Source of the DNA: Palsa-504 sp963795795 | GTDB lineage: Bacteria; Actinomycetota; Actinomycetes; Streptosporangiales; Streptosporangiaceae | NCBI GenBank assembly: GCA_963795795.1 | Contig: CAWCJS010000008.1 | Span: 124,001-188,000, forward strand | Length of the DNA: 64,000 bases | Direction of reading: 5' to 3' | Shown here: positions 38,401-46,044 of the stretch, piece by piece | How positions within the stretch are numbered: the stretch's first letter is position 1 | Layout of the letters: each line of letters begins with the position of its first letter | Translations under genes and position numbers: made by a program | The notes under the pieces: model-generated | Told to the model about the DNA's origin: nothing | Databases searched by the model: none | The model's input: the letters and a program-made list of their open reading frames with translations, nothing else

Positions 38401-39770
38401 CCGCGGCGAGCCCCGGCACCACAGATACCGGCACCGTGCGGCTCTGGAATATAGCTAGTCGCCGTGAAATCGGCACCAAGCTGTCCGGTAATACGATCGC
38501 GTTCAGCTACGACGGCTCGATACTAGCCGCCGAGAGTCCCAGCGCAATCCAGCTACGGGACGCGGCTACCGGTCAGCTCATTGATACCACGCTGGCCGCC
38601 GAAATGAATAGTTTCGGGGTTAGCTCGATAGCGTCCAGTCCGGATGGCCCCATTCTTGCTATCGGCGAGCCTACAGGCCCGGTGCGGCTCTGGGACCTGA
38701 CCCTTTACCAGCAGGTAGGCGTGCCGATAGCCGACCCCGATGTCGGACCTTTGGGGTTCGGAGGGGGGCCAGCGCCAGTCCTCAGCCCCGACGGCAAGCA
38801 GCTTGTCGTGTCAGGCTCCGGCGGCGAATTGAGAGTGCTTGACGTCGCTTCCCGCAAGCAGATAGGCGTATCGTTGCCGAGCGCTGAATGGGGCTACACC
38901 TCTGCTGCTTTCAGTCCTGACGAGAAGTACCTGGCGACCGGGAATCTCGTGACCGGGACTGGCATCAGCCAGCTTGTGCTGTGGAGTGCTGGTACTCATC
39001 GCCGCATCATGACCATTGCGACCACCTCGAATCAAATTAACAAGATCACCTTCAGCCCTAACGGTGAATTTCTGGCCGCGGCAATCACCAATGTCGGTGT
39101 GCGGCTCTGGAATATGAAATCCCCGCGGAGTTCTCTACGGCTAAACGCCGGCAAAGGCGGGGCCGCGGACCTGTCCTTCAACCCGGACGGCACAATCCTG
39201 GCGACCATAAGCTCCAGCGGCACCATCAGGTTCTGGAACACGAGTAACGGCAGGCCTGCTGAATCCCCGCTGACGGCGACCGATCAGGGGGTAAGCGCGA
39301 TAGCCTACAGTCCGAACGGGTCCATACTTGCCGACGCGGACAATAACGGCACGATTCAGCTCTGGAATCCCTCGACCCGCGGTCAGATCGGATCCTTTTC
39401 CGCAGGGGTACTCAAGGGCTACTCGACCGGTTCATCCGTTGTCTCCGCGCTGGCCTTCAACCCGGCCGGCACGCTGCTGGCCACAGCGAATGCCGACGGC
39501 ACAGCACGATTGTGGGACCTCGCCACTTACCAGCAAGTTGGCGGGCCACTCAGTGCAGATTCATCGAACATAAGCACCGTGGCTTTCAGCCCTGACGGGA
39601 GGACGCTGGCCACTGGGGGCGGCGAGACAATATTCTGGGACGTAGGGTTCCCGGCTGATCCGCAGGAAATTCTTTGCCAGATCGCGGGCGGCACCCTGAG
39701 CAGGCAGGAATGGGACACCTATGCCCCCGCCGAGCCATACCGAAATGTCTGCTTATCGGCCAGAGTCTGA
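35472..39770 (+). CDS. nSTAND1 NTPase-TM-WD40 protein
   Basis: A protein of 1432 residues. Residues 1-230 are an unassigned mostly helical region. C-P-Y-R-G-L-L-P-F begins the nSTAND1 NTPase, with Walker A S-G-A-S-G-A-G-K-S-S near 277-288 and Walker B L-V-L-V-I-D-Q-F-E-E near 377-389. A single transmembrane helix lies near 710-735. The rest is a double-size WD40 array of about 13-14 blades. ATG 35472 follows G-rich sequence; the frame upstream is shadow. Such proteins are thought to sense a stimulus through the propeller and trigger an effector through the NTPase. Blades after about 38.4 kb show lower GC and more varied codons than the NTPase. Confidence 0.9.
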   Translation: MDTGRAGEPPLIGDNAEIRRFRDAVRARIERAAADAGGDLREIPPVVLLSLLCASAFSAAASQTAGAPTLGSLSSRVVLPDLISAAIDGARARSQGHMQPHDLEREIYRQLERALIAQDQRAAVLRTEIAEVLAETGALRDVLSGAIETGNERLRNDVISTIDTLSGGYPEMAFLLRASDQETAQIQRHLDGQGAEFRLLSDTIRRQSADVRIAREDLAAIKYRQAGPRWDAGCPYRGLLPFDQEHAEVFCGRQRLTAELVVKLAGRLAGPSMVVLSGASGAGKSSLLHAGLLPALAAGIQLEGSEHWPRVVMTPTGDPLTELANRLAALSGGDAAAIRNGLAADPDRAQLVVGQAVLDRDRQGNGSSPAAALRPGRLVLVIDQFEEVFTLAPGRGDAGQQAFIAALCAAASQPLAAGGEPPTVVVIAVRGDFWARCAAHAGLARLMQDGMFVVGPMTGTELREAITGPAIAAGLAVDADLADAVLADLRTAGQDEAEGTLPLLSQAMMLTWQRRDGNHLTVQGYRETGGVARSVEFSAEAVYEALPDAGQQIARELFQALVLVGPDGQLARRTVPRAELAAGRRDPARRALGTVLEAFASSRLLVLDGDTVQIAHDVLLRAWPRLRGWLDSEQANWILYTQLQEDAAEWAEHGRDSSFLYRGNQLAAIEQAATRWAADSVRYPSLAGDQSGFLEGSLRQAARTARTRRAAVLALALLVVLSLAGAGIAGLADRTANQQRNASVSSQLAAESETFDTPDPEMASLLAAAAWSVAPTEQARVAMWDAAAQPVRAVLNATGALISAVAISPDGKILAAASEDGAIRLWEIPEQREIANVGSNLSPAEEMTFSPDGRVLAVVGYNNKIQLWNVADLRRLGTLITGDAIAFGPAGHLMAAVSDANVTRLLNLASGRQVGRSVPGQAAAFSPDGRTIATADNSGQVLLWNAATQAPAGPPLGRSSQPVTQIRFSPDGRVLATAASPGTTDTGTVRLWNIASRREIGTKLSGNTIAFSYDGSILAAESPSAIQLRDAATGQLIDTTLAAEMNSFGVSSIASSPDGPILAIGEPTGPVRLWDLTLYQQVGVPIADPDVGPLGFGGGPAPVLSPDGKQLVVSGSGGELRVLDVASRKQIGVSLPSAEWGYTSAAFSPDEKYLATGNLVTGTGISQLVLWSAGTHRRIMTIATTSNQINKITFSPNGEFLAAAITNVGVRLWNMKSPRSSLRLNAGKGGAADLSFNPDGTILATISSSGTIRFWNTSNGRPAESPLTATDQGVSAIAYSPNGSILADADNNGTIQLWNPSTRGQIGSFSAGVLKGYSTGSSVVSALAFNPAGTLLATANADGTARLWDLATYQQVGGPLSADSSNISTVAFSPDGRTLATGGGETIFWDVGFPADPQEILCQIAGGTLSRQEWDTYAPAEPYRNVCLSARV

Positions 39771-41291
39771 GCCGAGTCGAACAGGGAGGATTACCGGCGG
39801 GGACCAAGAGCCGCCGAGTACCTGCGGCGTGGGGTCGTACACGCGAAGCACGAGGCTGAACGCATCCGTGGGGGCCGGCAGCCAGTTCACGTCCGTCTGA
39901 CTGGGACGGCTTGCTGACATGACGATGGTCAGTGAGCCGTCGGCACCTCGTATGAGGCCAGGTGTGTCGTCTCCGATTGAGTAGCGGTCGATCGGGTTGG
40001 TCACAAGGAACCCTGCGGGGTTATAGAGCGTGATCGACCAGAAGCCATCGGATCCATGGGGCGGAAGGTCCCCGGCTGGGAACCGGATCTCGTAGCTGCG
40101 GGTTCCGGCCAGCGGAGTAGTGGTCGTCCCTGAGTATGCGCGGCTGGCGCTGAAGTAGACGGCTTGGGTTGGGACCTGCACACCGGGCTCCCCCTCGGCT
40201 AGGCGGGCGCGGGACAGGTAGTCGGTCCCGTACGATCCCGCGACGGCTCCCCGGGCATATCCGGTCCAGATCGTGGCGGAGCTTGCCCCGGCCGCTCCGG
40301 CCAGAACGCTGGTTCCGAGCCTCAAAGCCTTGAGATATTCGGCCGCGTTACCCGAGCTGGTGGCTCCAGGTGTTCGTCCCGGGCCGATGCCGGCCGCAGC
40401 CATGGCCTGGACGACCGGGCCGTCTGCGGCTTCGGGTGGATCAGCGGCCATGTCTTTTTCGAGATCGTCTAGGAAACCGAGCGACGTCGATGACGGTAGT
40501 GCCGGTGCAGGACAGGCAAGAGCGCTTGGCCCGCCGGTCGTCCCCGAGCCGTGGCCGGACAGCGCGGTGAGCGAGTACTGCGCTTCCAATTCGACTGCCG
40601 CAGGCAGGTCAGCTGGCCCCTTCACCTGGGTCCGTCCGAGCAGCCACGCATCTGGCGTGGGGACATCGATGCGGACGGCACCTGCCGGGATGGTGCCGTG
40701 CCAGCCGGGACCGACGAAGGCATAGGTGCCACCATGGCCGCCGCCGGTCAGCACGCCTACATCAGCGATCGTGTTGGTGTACATGTCGAGCAGCTGGAAA
40801 TCGGCGTAGCGTCCGCTGATCGAAGGAATGCTGAGAAGCTGCGGTCCGGCGCGCAGGTCGAGAAATGCAGTCGAGTAGAGCGTGTCGTCGTTCGGGTAGG
40901 CCACCGAGACCGAGTCCGGACCAGCCAGCCTCGTCGCGTTGTCCAGGACGTTCACTTTCAACAGGCAGGCGATCTGATCCCGGAGATTGCTCACGATCAC
41001 CAGAGGCAGGCCCCAGACCTCGGCGTCGACAGTGCCCGCGCACAACGTGATGTCGGACACCCCTGCCCTTCGGCATGCAGCGCTCGCCGCGTCCAGCAGC
41101 GCAGGGTGGGCACTGACCGGACCCGGCGGCTCGATGAACCGTGCCGCGGGAACCGACGTCACAGCCGACGAAGTCCCGCGGCTTGCCGTCTTAGACGGTC
41201 CCGGCGTGCATCCAACTAGGACAAGGGACACGACAACGAAGGTGGCGCCGATGCGGAGAGAGCGCGACGTCCCCTGTCTGCAACCGCCCAC
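39753..41291 (-). CDS. DUF1254/DUF1214 lipoprotein
   Basis: A protein of about 512 residues. The GTG start at 41291 gives a signal peptide with lipobox L-V-L-V-G-C. The N-terminal DUF1254 half shows Y-P-N-D-D-T-L-Y-S-T-A-F-L-D-L-R-A-G and Y-A-D-F-Q-L-L-D-M-Y. The DUF1214 half ends with L-P-P-H-G-S-D-G-F-W-S-I-T-L-Y-N. Proteins of this type are exported and widespread but functionally undefined. The start is uncertain because no clear ribosome site is seen. Its last 18 bp overlap the end of the nSTAND1 gene on the other strand. Confidence 0.82.
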   Translation of the reverse strand: MGGCRQGTSRSLRIGATFVVVSLVLVGCTPGPSKTASRGTSSAVTSVPAARFIEPPGPVSAHPALLDAASAACRRAGVSDITLCAGTVDAEVWGLPLVIVSNLRDQIACLLKVNVLDNATRLAGPDSVSVAYPNDDTLYSTAFLDLRAGPQLLSIPSISGRYADFQLLDMYTNTIADVGVLTGGGHGGTYAFVGPGWHGTIPAGAVRIDVPTPDAWLLGRTQVKGPADLPAAVELEAQYSLTALSGHGSGTTGGPSALACPAPALPSSTSLGFLDDLEKDMAADPPEAADGPVVQAMAAAGIGPGRTPGATSSGNAAEYLKALRLGTSVLAGAAGASSATIWTGYARGAVAGSYGTDYLSRARLAEGEPGVQVPTQAVYFSASRAYSGTTTTPLAGTRSYEIRFPAGDLPPHGSDGFWSITLYNPAGFLVTNPIDRYSIGDDTPGLIRGADGSLTIVMSASRPSQTDVNWLPAPTDAFSLVLRVYDPTPQVLGGSWSPPVILPVRLGSDSGR

Positions 41292-41505
41292 ATGACCTGC
41301 CGGTATCGCGCGTTCGCGAGAATTCCCAGGCCAGCATCGCAGCACCGCCCGGGAATCGCCTCGCCGTCTCTGACGCTGCCTCACGACCCATTGCCCCGCT
41401 TGGGTCGGCGACCGCCCTGCCGGGCAGGCCGCCAGGCGCGATCGGCGAGGGCAGCCGCGACTGATGCGACAGCCTCCATCTTGGCATTGTGTCGCACACC
41501 GATCG

Positions 41506-41631
41506 CTAGCCGGGCGTCCCGTCGCGCTCGCTTGTCTGGGCGAGGCGCTGGAGGTCGTTGATCCGGCTGCCGTACCAGGATTCGCACCGCTCGTGGATCA
41601 GCTCGCGCTGCGATCGCGGCGCGTTTTTCAT
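41506..41631 (-). CDS. Possible 41-residue small protein
   Basis: A short frame with a strong ribosome site: ACGGAGCACC immediately before ATG 41631. The product starts M-K-N-A-P-R-S-Q-R-E-L-I-H-E-R-C-E-S-W-Y and ends S-E-R-D-G-T-P-G. It is amphipathic and charged with no signal peptide. No family recognised. It lies in an otherwise empty 490-bp gap (41292-41781) and is not a shadow of a real gene. It could be a genuine small protein or the first part of a lost gene. Confidence 0.4.
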   Translation of the reverse strand: MKNAPRSQRELIHERCESWYGSRINDLQRLAQTSERDGTPG

Positions 41632-41781
41632 GGTGCTCCGTGGACGGCACGATCACGATCGTGGCGCTGCCCTCGATCGGCCGGGCTGCGCTCTTTCCGG
41701 GCAGCGGTTGGCGAATAGGTGCAAAGCGCCGCCGCGCTCACTGCGGCGGCAGGCTGCTACTCGGAGGGCGGCGGCTGCGAG

Positions 41782-42600
41782 ATGATGGCGAGCATGGAGA
41801 ACCGGAGCCTGGGCCTGGGCAGGGTCAGCGTACCGGTAGTCGGTCTGGGCACGTGGGCGCGGCTCGAGGCGGCCGCTGCAGCCGGCCAGGATCGCGAGCT
41901 CATTGACACCGCCATCGCGGTTGGCATCCGGCTCATCGACACCTCGCCTATGTATGGCGACGCCGAGCGCCTGCTTTCCGATGGACTCGGCGACAAGCGG
42001 GACCAGGTTGTCATCGCCGACAAGGTCTGGACCCCGTCGTCGGAGGAGGGCGCGGTGCAATTGTCCCGCGCGGTGGCCTGGTACGGAGGCCGGGTCGACC
42101 TGATGCAAATCCATAACCTGGTGGCCTGGTCCGCGCACCTGCCGATGCTCGAGGATGCCCGGGACCGGGGACTGGTCGGGCTGATCGGGGCCACCCACTA
42201 CTCCGCGGCTGCCTTCGGTGAGCTGGCCGAGCTCATGGCCAGCGGCCGCATCGACGCCGTCCAGGTGCCGTACAACCCGGTCGAGCGAGAGGTCGAGCGC
42301 ACGATCTTGCCGCTGGCGGCCGAACTGGGCCTCGGCGTGTTGCTCATGCGCCCGCTCGGCGAAGGGGAGCTCGTCCGCCAACCGCCCAGCCGGGCCGAGC
42401 TCGCGCCGCTGCGTCCCTTTGGGGTCACGACCTGGGGCCAGGCCCTGATCAAGTGGGGCCTGAGCGACCCGCGCGTGCATGTCTGTTTGGCCGCTACCGC
42501 CCATCCAGAGCGACTCGGGGAGAATGCCGCCGCGGGATCGCCGCCATGGTTCGGACCGGAGGAGCGGGCCTACGTGCTGCGCCTGGCCACCACGGCCTGA
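41782..42600 (+). CDS. Aldo/keto reductase
   Basis: A protein of 272 residues. The catalytic tetrad can be placed: Asp in L-I-D-T-S, Tyr in P-M-Y-G-D, Lys in I-A-D-K-V-W, His in Q-I-H-N. Such enzymes reduce carbonyls with NADPH in the cytosol. The protein is a little shorter than the usual 300-plus residues. ATG 41782 lies behind GGAGGG at some distance; ATG 41794 is also possible. Convergent with the downstream alpha/beta-hydrolase gene. Confidence 0.88.
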   Translation: MMASMENRSLGLGRVSVPVVGLGTWARLEAAAAAGQDRELIDTAIAVGIRLIDTSPMYGDAERLLSDGLGDKRDQVVIADKVWTPSSEEGAVQLSRAVAWYGGRVDLMQIHNLVAWSAHLPMLEDARDRGLVGLIGATHYSAAAFGELAELMASGRIDAVQVPYNPVEREVERTILPLAAELGLGVLLMRPLGEGELVRQPPSRAELAPLRPFGVTTWGQALIKWGLSDPRVHVCLAATAHPERLGENAAAGSPPWFGPEERAYVLRLATTA

Positions 42601-42615
42601 CGGGGCGGCTACTGG

Positions 42616-43455
42616 TCAGGACGTCTGCGTGAGCACCTGGTCAAGTACACGGCCGAATTGTTCCGACAGGCCCATGAACCCGCCATGGTCACCGGGGAAC
42701 TCGATCACCGGCGTACCGAGCCGGTCCGCGAGTGCTATCGCACTGCGGTTGGCTAGCTGACCTTTGGATGTAGCCCCAGCAGCCACCACGATGCGCGCCG
42801 ATGCCGCCTGCAGCGTTTCGATATCGGGCTGGTAGCGCGTGGTCGGGCGGATCAGGTGCGCGAGGAACACCTCGGTGGCGGCGCGCATCCGGGCCATCTG
42901 CTCGGCCGAGGGTTGCCACTGTGGCACGTCTGCCTGCTGGTCGGGCTCCCCGCCCAGTCCGGCGTGGGCCATGAACTTGAACATCGCCGCGCCGGCACCG
43001 TCGGCGCGGTAGGTGTCGTAGATGTCCTGGATCTGGACTCGCACCTGCGCGGCATCGGGGAGGAGCTCGACCACCGGAGGCTCGTGGGCGACCAGCGTGC
43101 GCACCTGGTCGGGGTGGGCAGTGACCAGGGCGAGCCCGACGACGGCTCCGCCGCTGCTACCGAATACGTGCGCTGGCCCGCCGCCGAGCGCCGATATCAG
43201 GCGATGCACGTCATCGGCCTGCTGCTCGGGCGTCACATCCCCGGCAGTGTCCTCGCGGCTGCTGTTGCCGATGCCGCGCGGGTCATACGTCACCACCGTG
43301 TAGCGGTCGGTGAGGGCACCGGCGAGGCCGGAGAAACCGGTGCTGTCCATCGGCGAGCCGATCACCAGCAGCAACGGACCGGTCCCCTGCCGCTCGTAAT
43401 ACAGCCGTGCGCCGGGCACGTCCAAGGTGTGAGCCACCGGGTCTGCTTCGGGCAT
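42616..43455 (-). CDS. Alpha/beta hydrolase
   Basis: A protein of 279 residues with the fold's landmarks: an oxyanion strand G-S-P-M-D-S, Y-D-P-R-G-I-G-N-S-S, nucleophile elbow F-G-S-S-G-G-A-V-V, and a histidine in P-G-D-H-G-G-F near the C-terminus. No signal peptide, so cytoplasmic. Likely an esterase, haloperoxidase-like or ester-cleaving enzyme of unknown substrate. Preceded by AGGAAGGA. It lies 18 bp after the YVTN lipoprotein on the same strand, so they may be co-transcribed. Confidence 0.9.
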   Translation of the reverse strand: MPEADPVAHTLDVPGARLYYERQGTGPLLLVIGSPMDSTGFSGLAGALTDRYTVVTYDPRGIGNSSREDTAGDVTPEQQADDVHRLISALGGGPAHVFGSSGGAVVGLALVTAHPDQVRTLVAHEPPVVELLPDAAQVRVQIQDIYDTYRADGAGAAMFKFMAHAGLGGEPDQQADVPQWQPSAEQMARMRAATEVFLAHLIRPTTRYQPDIETLQAASARIVVAAGATSKGQLANRSAIALADRLGTPVIEFPGDHGGFMGLSEQFGRVLDQVLTQTS

Positions 43456-43472
43456 GATGGGCCGGGTCCTTC

Positions 43473-44720
43473 CTATAAGGGGGCGATCGCGATGGGGCCG
43501 GGGCTAGGGCCTACGGGGATCGGCGTGCCTGGAGTGTTGGTGGCGGTATCGATTGGGGTGACCGTGCCGGAACCCTTGTTGCTGACGTAGGCGGTCCTCC
43601 CGTCGGGGGTGATCGCGATGTAGGAGGGGTTCTGGCCGGTTCTGATGGGCGGGCCTGCGGTGTTGGTGGCGGTGCTGATGGGGATCACAGTGCCGCCGTT
43701 ATAGCTGGTTACGTAGGCGGTCTTTCCGTTCGGGGTGATCGCGGTGACCTCGGTCGCGCAGCCGGACGCGATCGGGTTGATCGGCTTGCCGATCTTCACG
43801 GGCGGGCCGGGCGTGTTCGTGGCGACCTGGATCGGGGTGACCGTGCCCGAGCCCTGGTTGCTGACGTAGGCGGTCTTCCCGCCGGGGGTGATCGCGATGT
43901 AGGAGGGGCCCTGGCCGGTTCTGATGGGCGGGCCGGCGGTGTTGGTGGCGGTGCTGATGGGGATCACGGTGCCGTCGCTGTAGTTGGTGACGTAGGCGGT
44001 CTTGCCGTCCGGGGTGATCGCGATGACGTCGGTGTCGCAGCCGCCCGCGTCGGACGTACCGATTCTGATGGGCTGGCCAGCCGTGTTGGCAGCGGTATCG
44101 ATCGGGATCACCGTCTCGTATCCCCCGACGGTGACGGACACGTAGGCGGTCTTCCCGTCCGGGGTGATTGCGATGGCAGTGGGGAAGGTCCCTGCGCCTC
44201 CCGGGCTGATCGCCGTGCCGGGCTTGCCGGTAGCGATGCTGATCGGGATTACCTCGCCAGTTTCACCGGACAGGACGTAGGCGGTCCTGCCGTCCGGGGT
44301 GATCGCGATGCTCGTCAGGCGGTCTCCCGCCGAGATCAACGGGCCCGCGGTGAGGGTGGCGGTATCGATCGGGGTCACGTTCCCGTGGAAATTGTCGTAG
44401 CCGTCAACGACGTAGGCGGTCTTGCCGTCCGGGGTGACCGCGACAGCATAAGGGACGGCCCCCGCCGGGATCTTCCGGCTGGGGACGCCGGTGGCGGCCC
44501 GGATTGCGACGACCGCGTTGTCCGCGATGACGTAGACCGTCACCGGGGGAGCCTGGGGCGTCGCGGACACCGCCGACCCGCTGGTGGCGGCAGTGCAACC
44601 GGCGAGTCCCGCGGACACGAGCGCGCCCGCGACAGCGGCGCGTATGGCAATGGTGACCCAGCCGAAAGCCTGGCGATCGCGCCGCGGGTGATAAACGAGC
44701 CGGGCGGCAGGAACAGGCAT
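43473..44720 (-). CDS. YVTN beta-propeller lipoprotein
   Basis: A protein of 415 residues. ATG 44720 follows GGAGG. A signal peptide with lipobox S-A-G-L-A-G-C is followed by about nine 40-50 residue blades of the type I-A-I-T-P-D-G-K-T-A-Y-V with G-T-V-x-P-I-x-x-A-T-N-T-x-G. These form a seven- to eight-blade surface propeller of the YVTN/NHL kind, likely a binding or scaffold protein. The DNA shows a clear 279-bp internal duplication (43561 region against 43840 region), covering two blades. No enzymatic residues recognised. Confidence 0.88.
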   Translation of the reverse strand: MPVPAARLVYHPRRDRQAFGWVTIAIRAAVAGALVSAGLAGCTAATSGSAVSATPQAPPVTVYVIADNAVVAIRAATGVPSRKIPAGAVPYAVAVTPDGKTAYVVDGYDNFHGNVTPIDTATLTAGPLISAGDRLTSIAITPDGRTAYVLSGETGEVIPISIATGKPGTAISPGGAGTFPTAIAITPDGKTAYVSVTVGGYETVIPIDTAANTAGQPIRIGTSDAGGCDTDVIAITPDGKTAYVTNYSDGTVIPISTATNTAGPPIRTGQGPSYIAITPGGKTAYVSNQGSGTVTPIQVATNTPGPPVKIGKPINPIASGCATEVTAITPNGKTAYVTSYNGGTVIPISTATNTAGPPIRTGQNPSYIAITPDGRTAYVSNKGSGTVTPIDTATNTPGTPIPVGPSPGPIAIAPL

Positions 44721-44847
44721 TAGGCCTCCGGCGGTGTCGGATACTGACTCATTATTTTGCCGCCAGGCCCTGATCGCGTACCGCCGGGACCAGAGGCCTG
44801 ACCCCGTGCAACGGCGTAGGCTGGCGGCGCTCCCAGGGAGGTGAACC

Positions 44848-45441
44848 GTGGCCCGTCGTGCGACCCTCGTCTACGCGGCTCTGGCGGCGACCGACACGCT
44901 GCTCGCCGCAACCGGGCGGGACCGGCAACGCCGGCTGACCAAGCCGCTGCTGATGCCGGTGCTGATGGTGGGCCGCGATCGGCCGGCGCAACGGGCGCTC
45001 GCCTTTGGCGGTGCGGGCGATGTGGCCTTGCTCGGCAGCACGGAGGGCGCCTTTACGGCGGGGCTGGTGAGCTTCCTCGCGGGTCACGTGGCCTGGATCA
45101 TTGCCTTGCGCCAGCGTCCTGGCGGCGGGCGGCTGCGCGGAAGGCCGATCCTGGCGGTGCCCTACGTCGCGGCGTTCGGTGCGTTGAATGCTTTTTTGTG
45201 GAAGCGCACGGGCAAGGACCGCGTCCCGGTCATCGTCTACAGCGCCGCACTGCTCGCGATGTCCCTGGCGGCGCTGGATTCTGACTCGCCGAAGACGGCC
45301 GCCGGCGGGGCGCTGTTCCTGGTATCGGACACGTTGCTGGCGCTTGAGAAGTTTGGCGGCCTGCACCTGCCGGCGCACGAGGGCCTGGTGATGGCCACCT
45401 ACACAAGTGCCCAGGCCCTGCTGGCCGGGGCTGGGGAATGA
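44848..45441 (+). CDS. Lysoplasmalogenase (YhhN family)
   Basis: A protein of 197 residues with about seven hydrophobic helices and the family segment L-T-K-P-L-L-M-P-V-L. YhhN proteins are membrane enzymes that hydrolyse the vinyl-ether bond of lysoplasmalogens. The GTG start 44848 is fixed by GGGAGGTGAACC upstream. The C-terminus has L-V-M-A-T-Y-T-S-A-Q. It lies 30 bp before the F420-reductase-like gene in the same direction and may share its transcript. Confidence 0.85.
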   Translation: MARRATLVYAALAATDTLLAATGRDRQRRLTKPLLMPVLMVGRDRPAQRALAFGGAGDVALLGSTEGAFTAGLVSFLAGHVAWIIALRQRPGGGRLRGRPILAVPYVAAFGALNAFLWKRTGKDRVPVIVYSAALLAMSLAALDSDSPKTAAGGALFLVSDTLLALEKFGGLHLPAHEGLVMATYTSAQALLAGAGE

Positions 45442-45471
45442 GACCGGCGTGACAGCTGGTTGGTGGCGGGC

Positions 45472-46044
45472 ATGAGGATCGCGGTGATCGGTAAGGGCAA
45501 CATCGGCGGAACGCTGGGCAGCAAGTGGAGCGCGGCGGGGCACGACGTGGTTTACGGAGCCCGGGACGGGTCCGGCCAGGGCCCGGGCGGGGCGCCGGTG
45601 CGCAGCATCGGCGATGCGCTGGAAGACGCCGAGGTCGTCCTGCTGGCCGTCCCCGGCCAGGTCGTGCCGGACGTCGTGAACAAGCACGGCGCGGCGCTGG
45701 CCGGCAAGGTCGTGATCGACGCGGTGAACCGGATGGGCGCGCCGGAGTTCGACAGCCGGGGGCTGATCGCGGCCGCCGCGCCTTCGGCCCGGTACGTGCG
45801 CGCGTTCAACTCGCTGGGCTGGGAGAACTTCGCCGATCCGGTGCCGGGCGCGAACCTGTTCTTCGCCGCCGATCCCGAGGCGCGGGCGCTGGCCGAGGAG
45901 CTCATCAGCGCCGTCGGGCTCGAGCCTGCCTTCGTCGGCGACGCCACGGCGACGGCGACCGTCGACGGCTTGCTGCCGCTCTGGTTCGCCCTGGTCAGGC
46001 AGAACGGCGGCAACCGCAGGGTCGCGCTGCGCATCGTCGGCTAG
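45472..46044 (+). CDS. NADPH:F420 reductase-like NAD(P)-binding protein
   Basis: A protein of 190 residues. Rossmann start M-R-I-A-V-I-G-K-G-N-I-G-G and V-Y-G-A-R match the Fno-like family, which moves hydride between NADP and coenzyme F420 (widely used in actinomycetes) or related cofactors. ATG 45472 follows GGTGGCGGG. Its last 50 bp overlap, convergently, the end of the lipoprotein gene on the minus strand. Confidence 0.85.
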   Translation: MRIAVIGKGNIGGTLGSKWSAAGHDVVYGARDGSGQGPGGAPVRSIGDALEDAEVVLLAVPGQVVPDVVNKHGAALAGKVVIDAVNRMGAPEFDSRGLIAAAAPSARYVRAFNSLGWENFADPVPGANLFFAADPEARALAEELISAVGLEPAFVGDATATATVDGLLPLWFALVRQNGGNRRVALRIVG

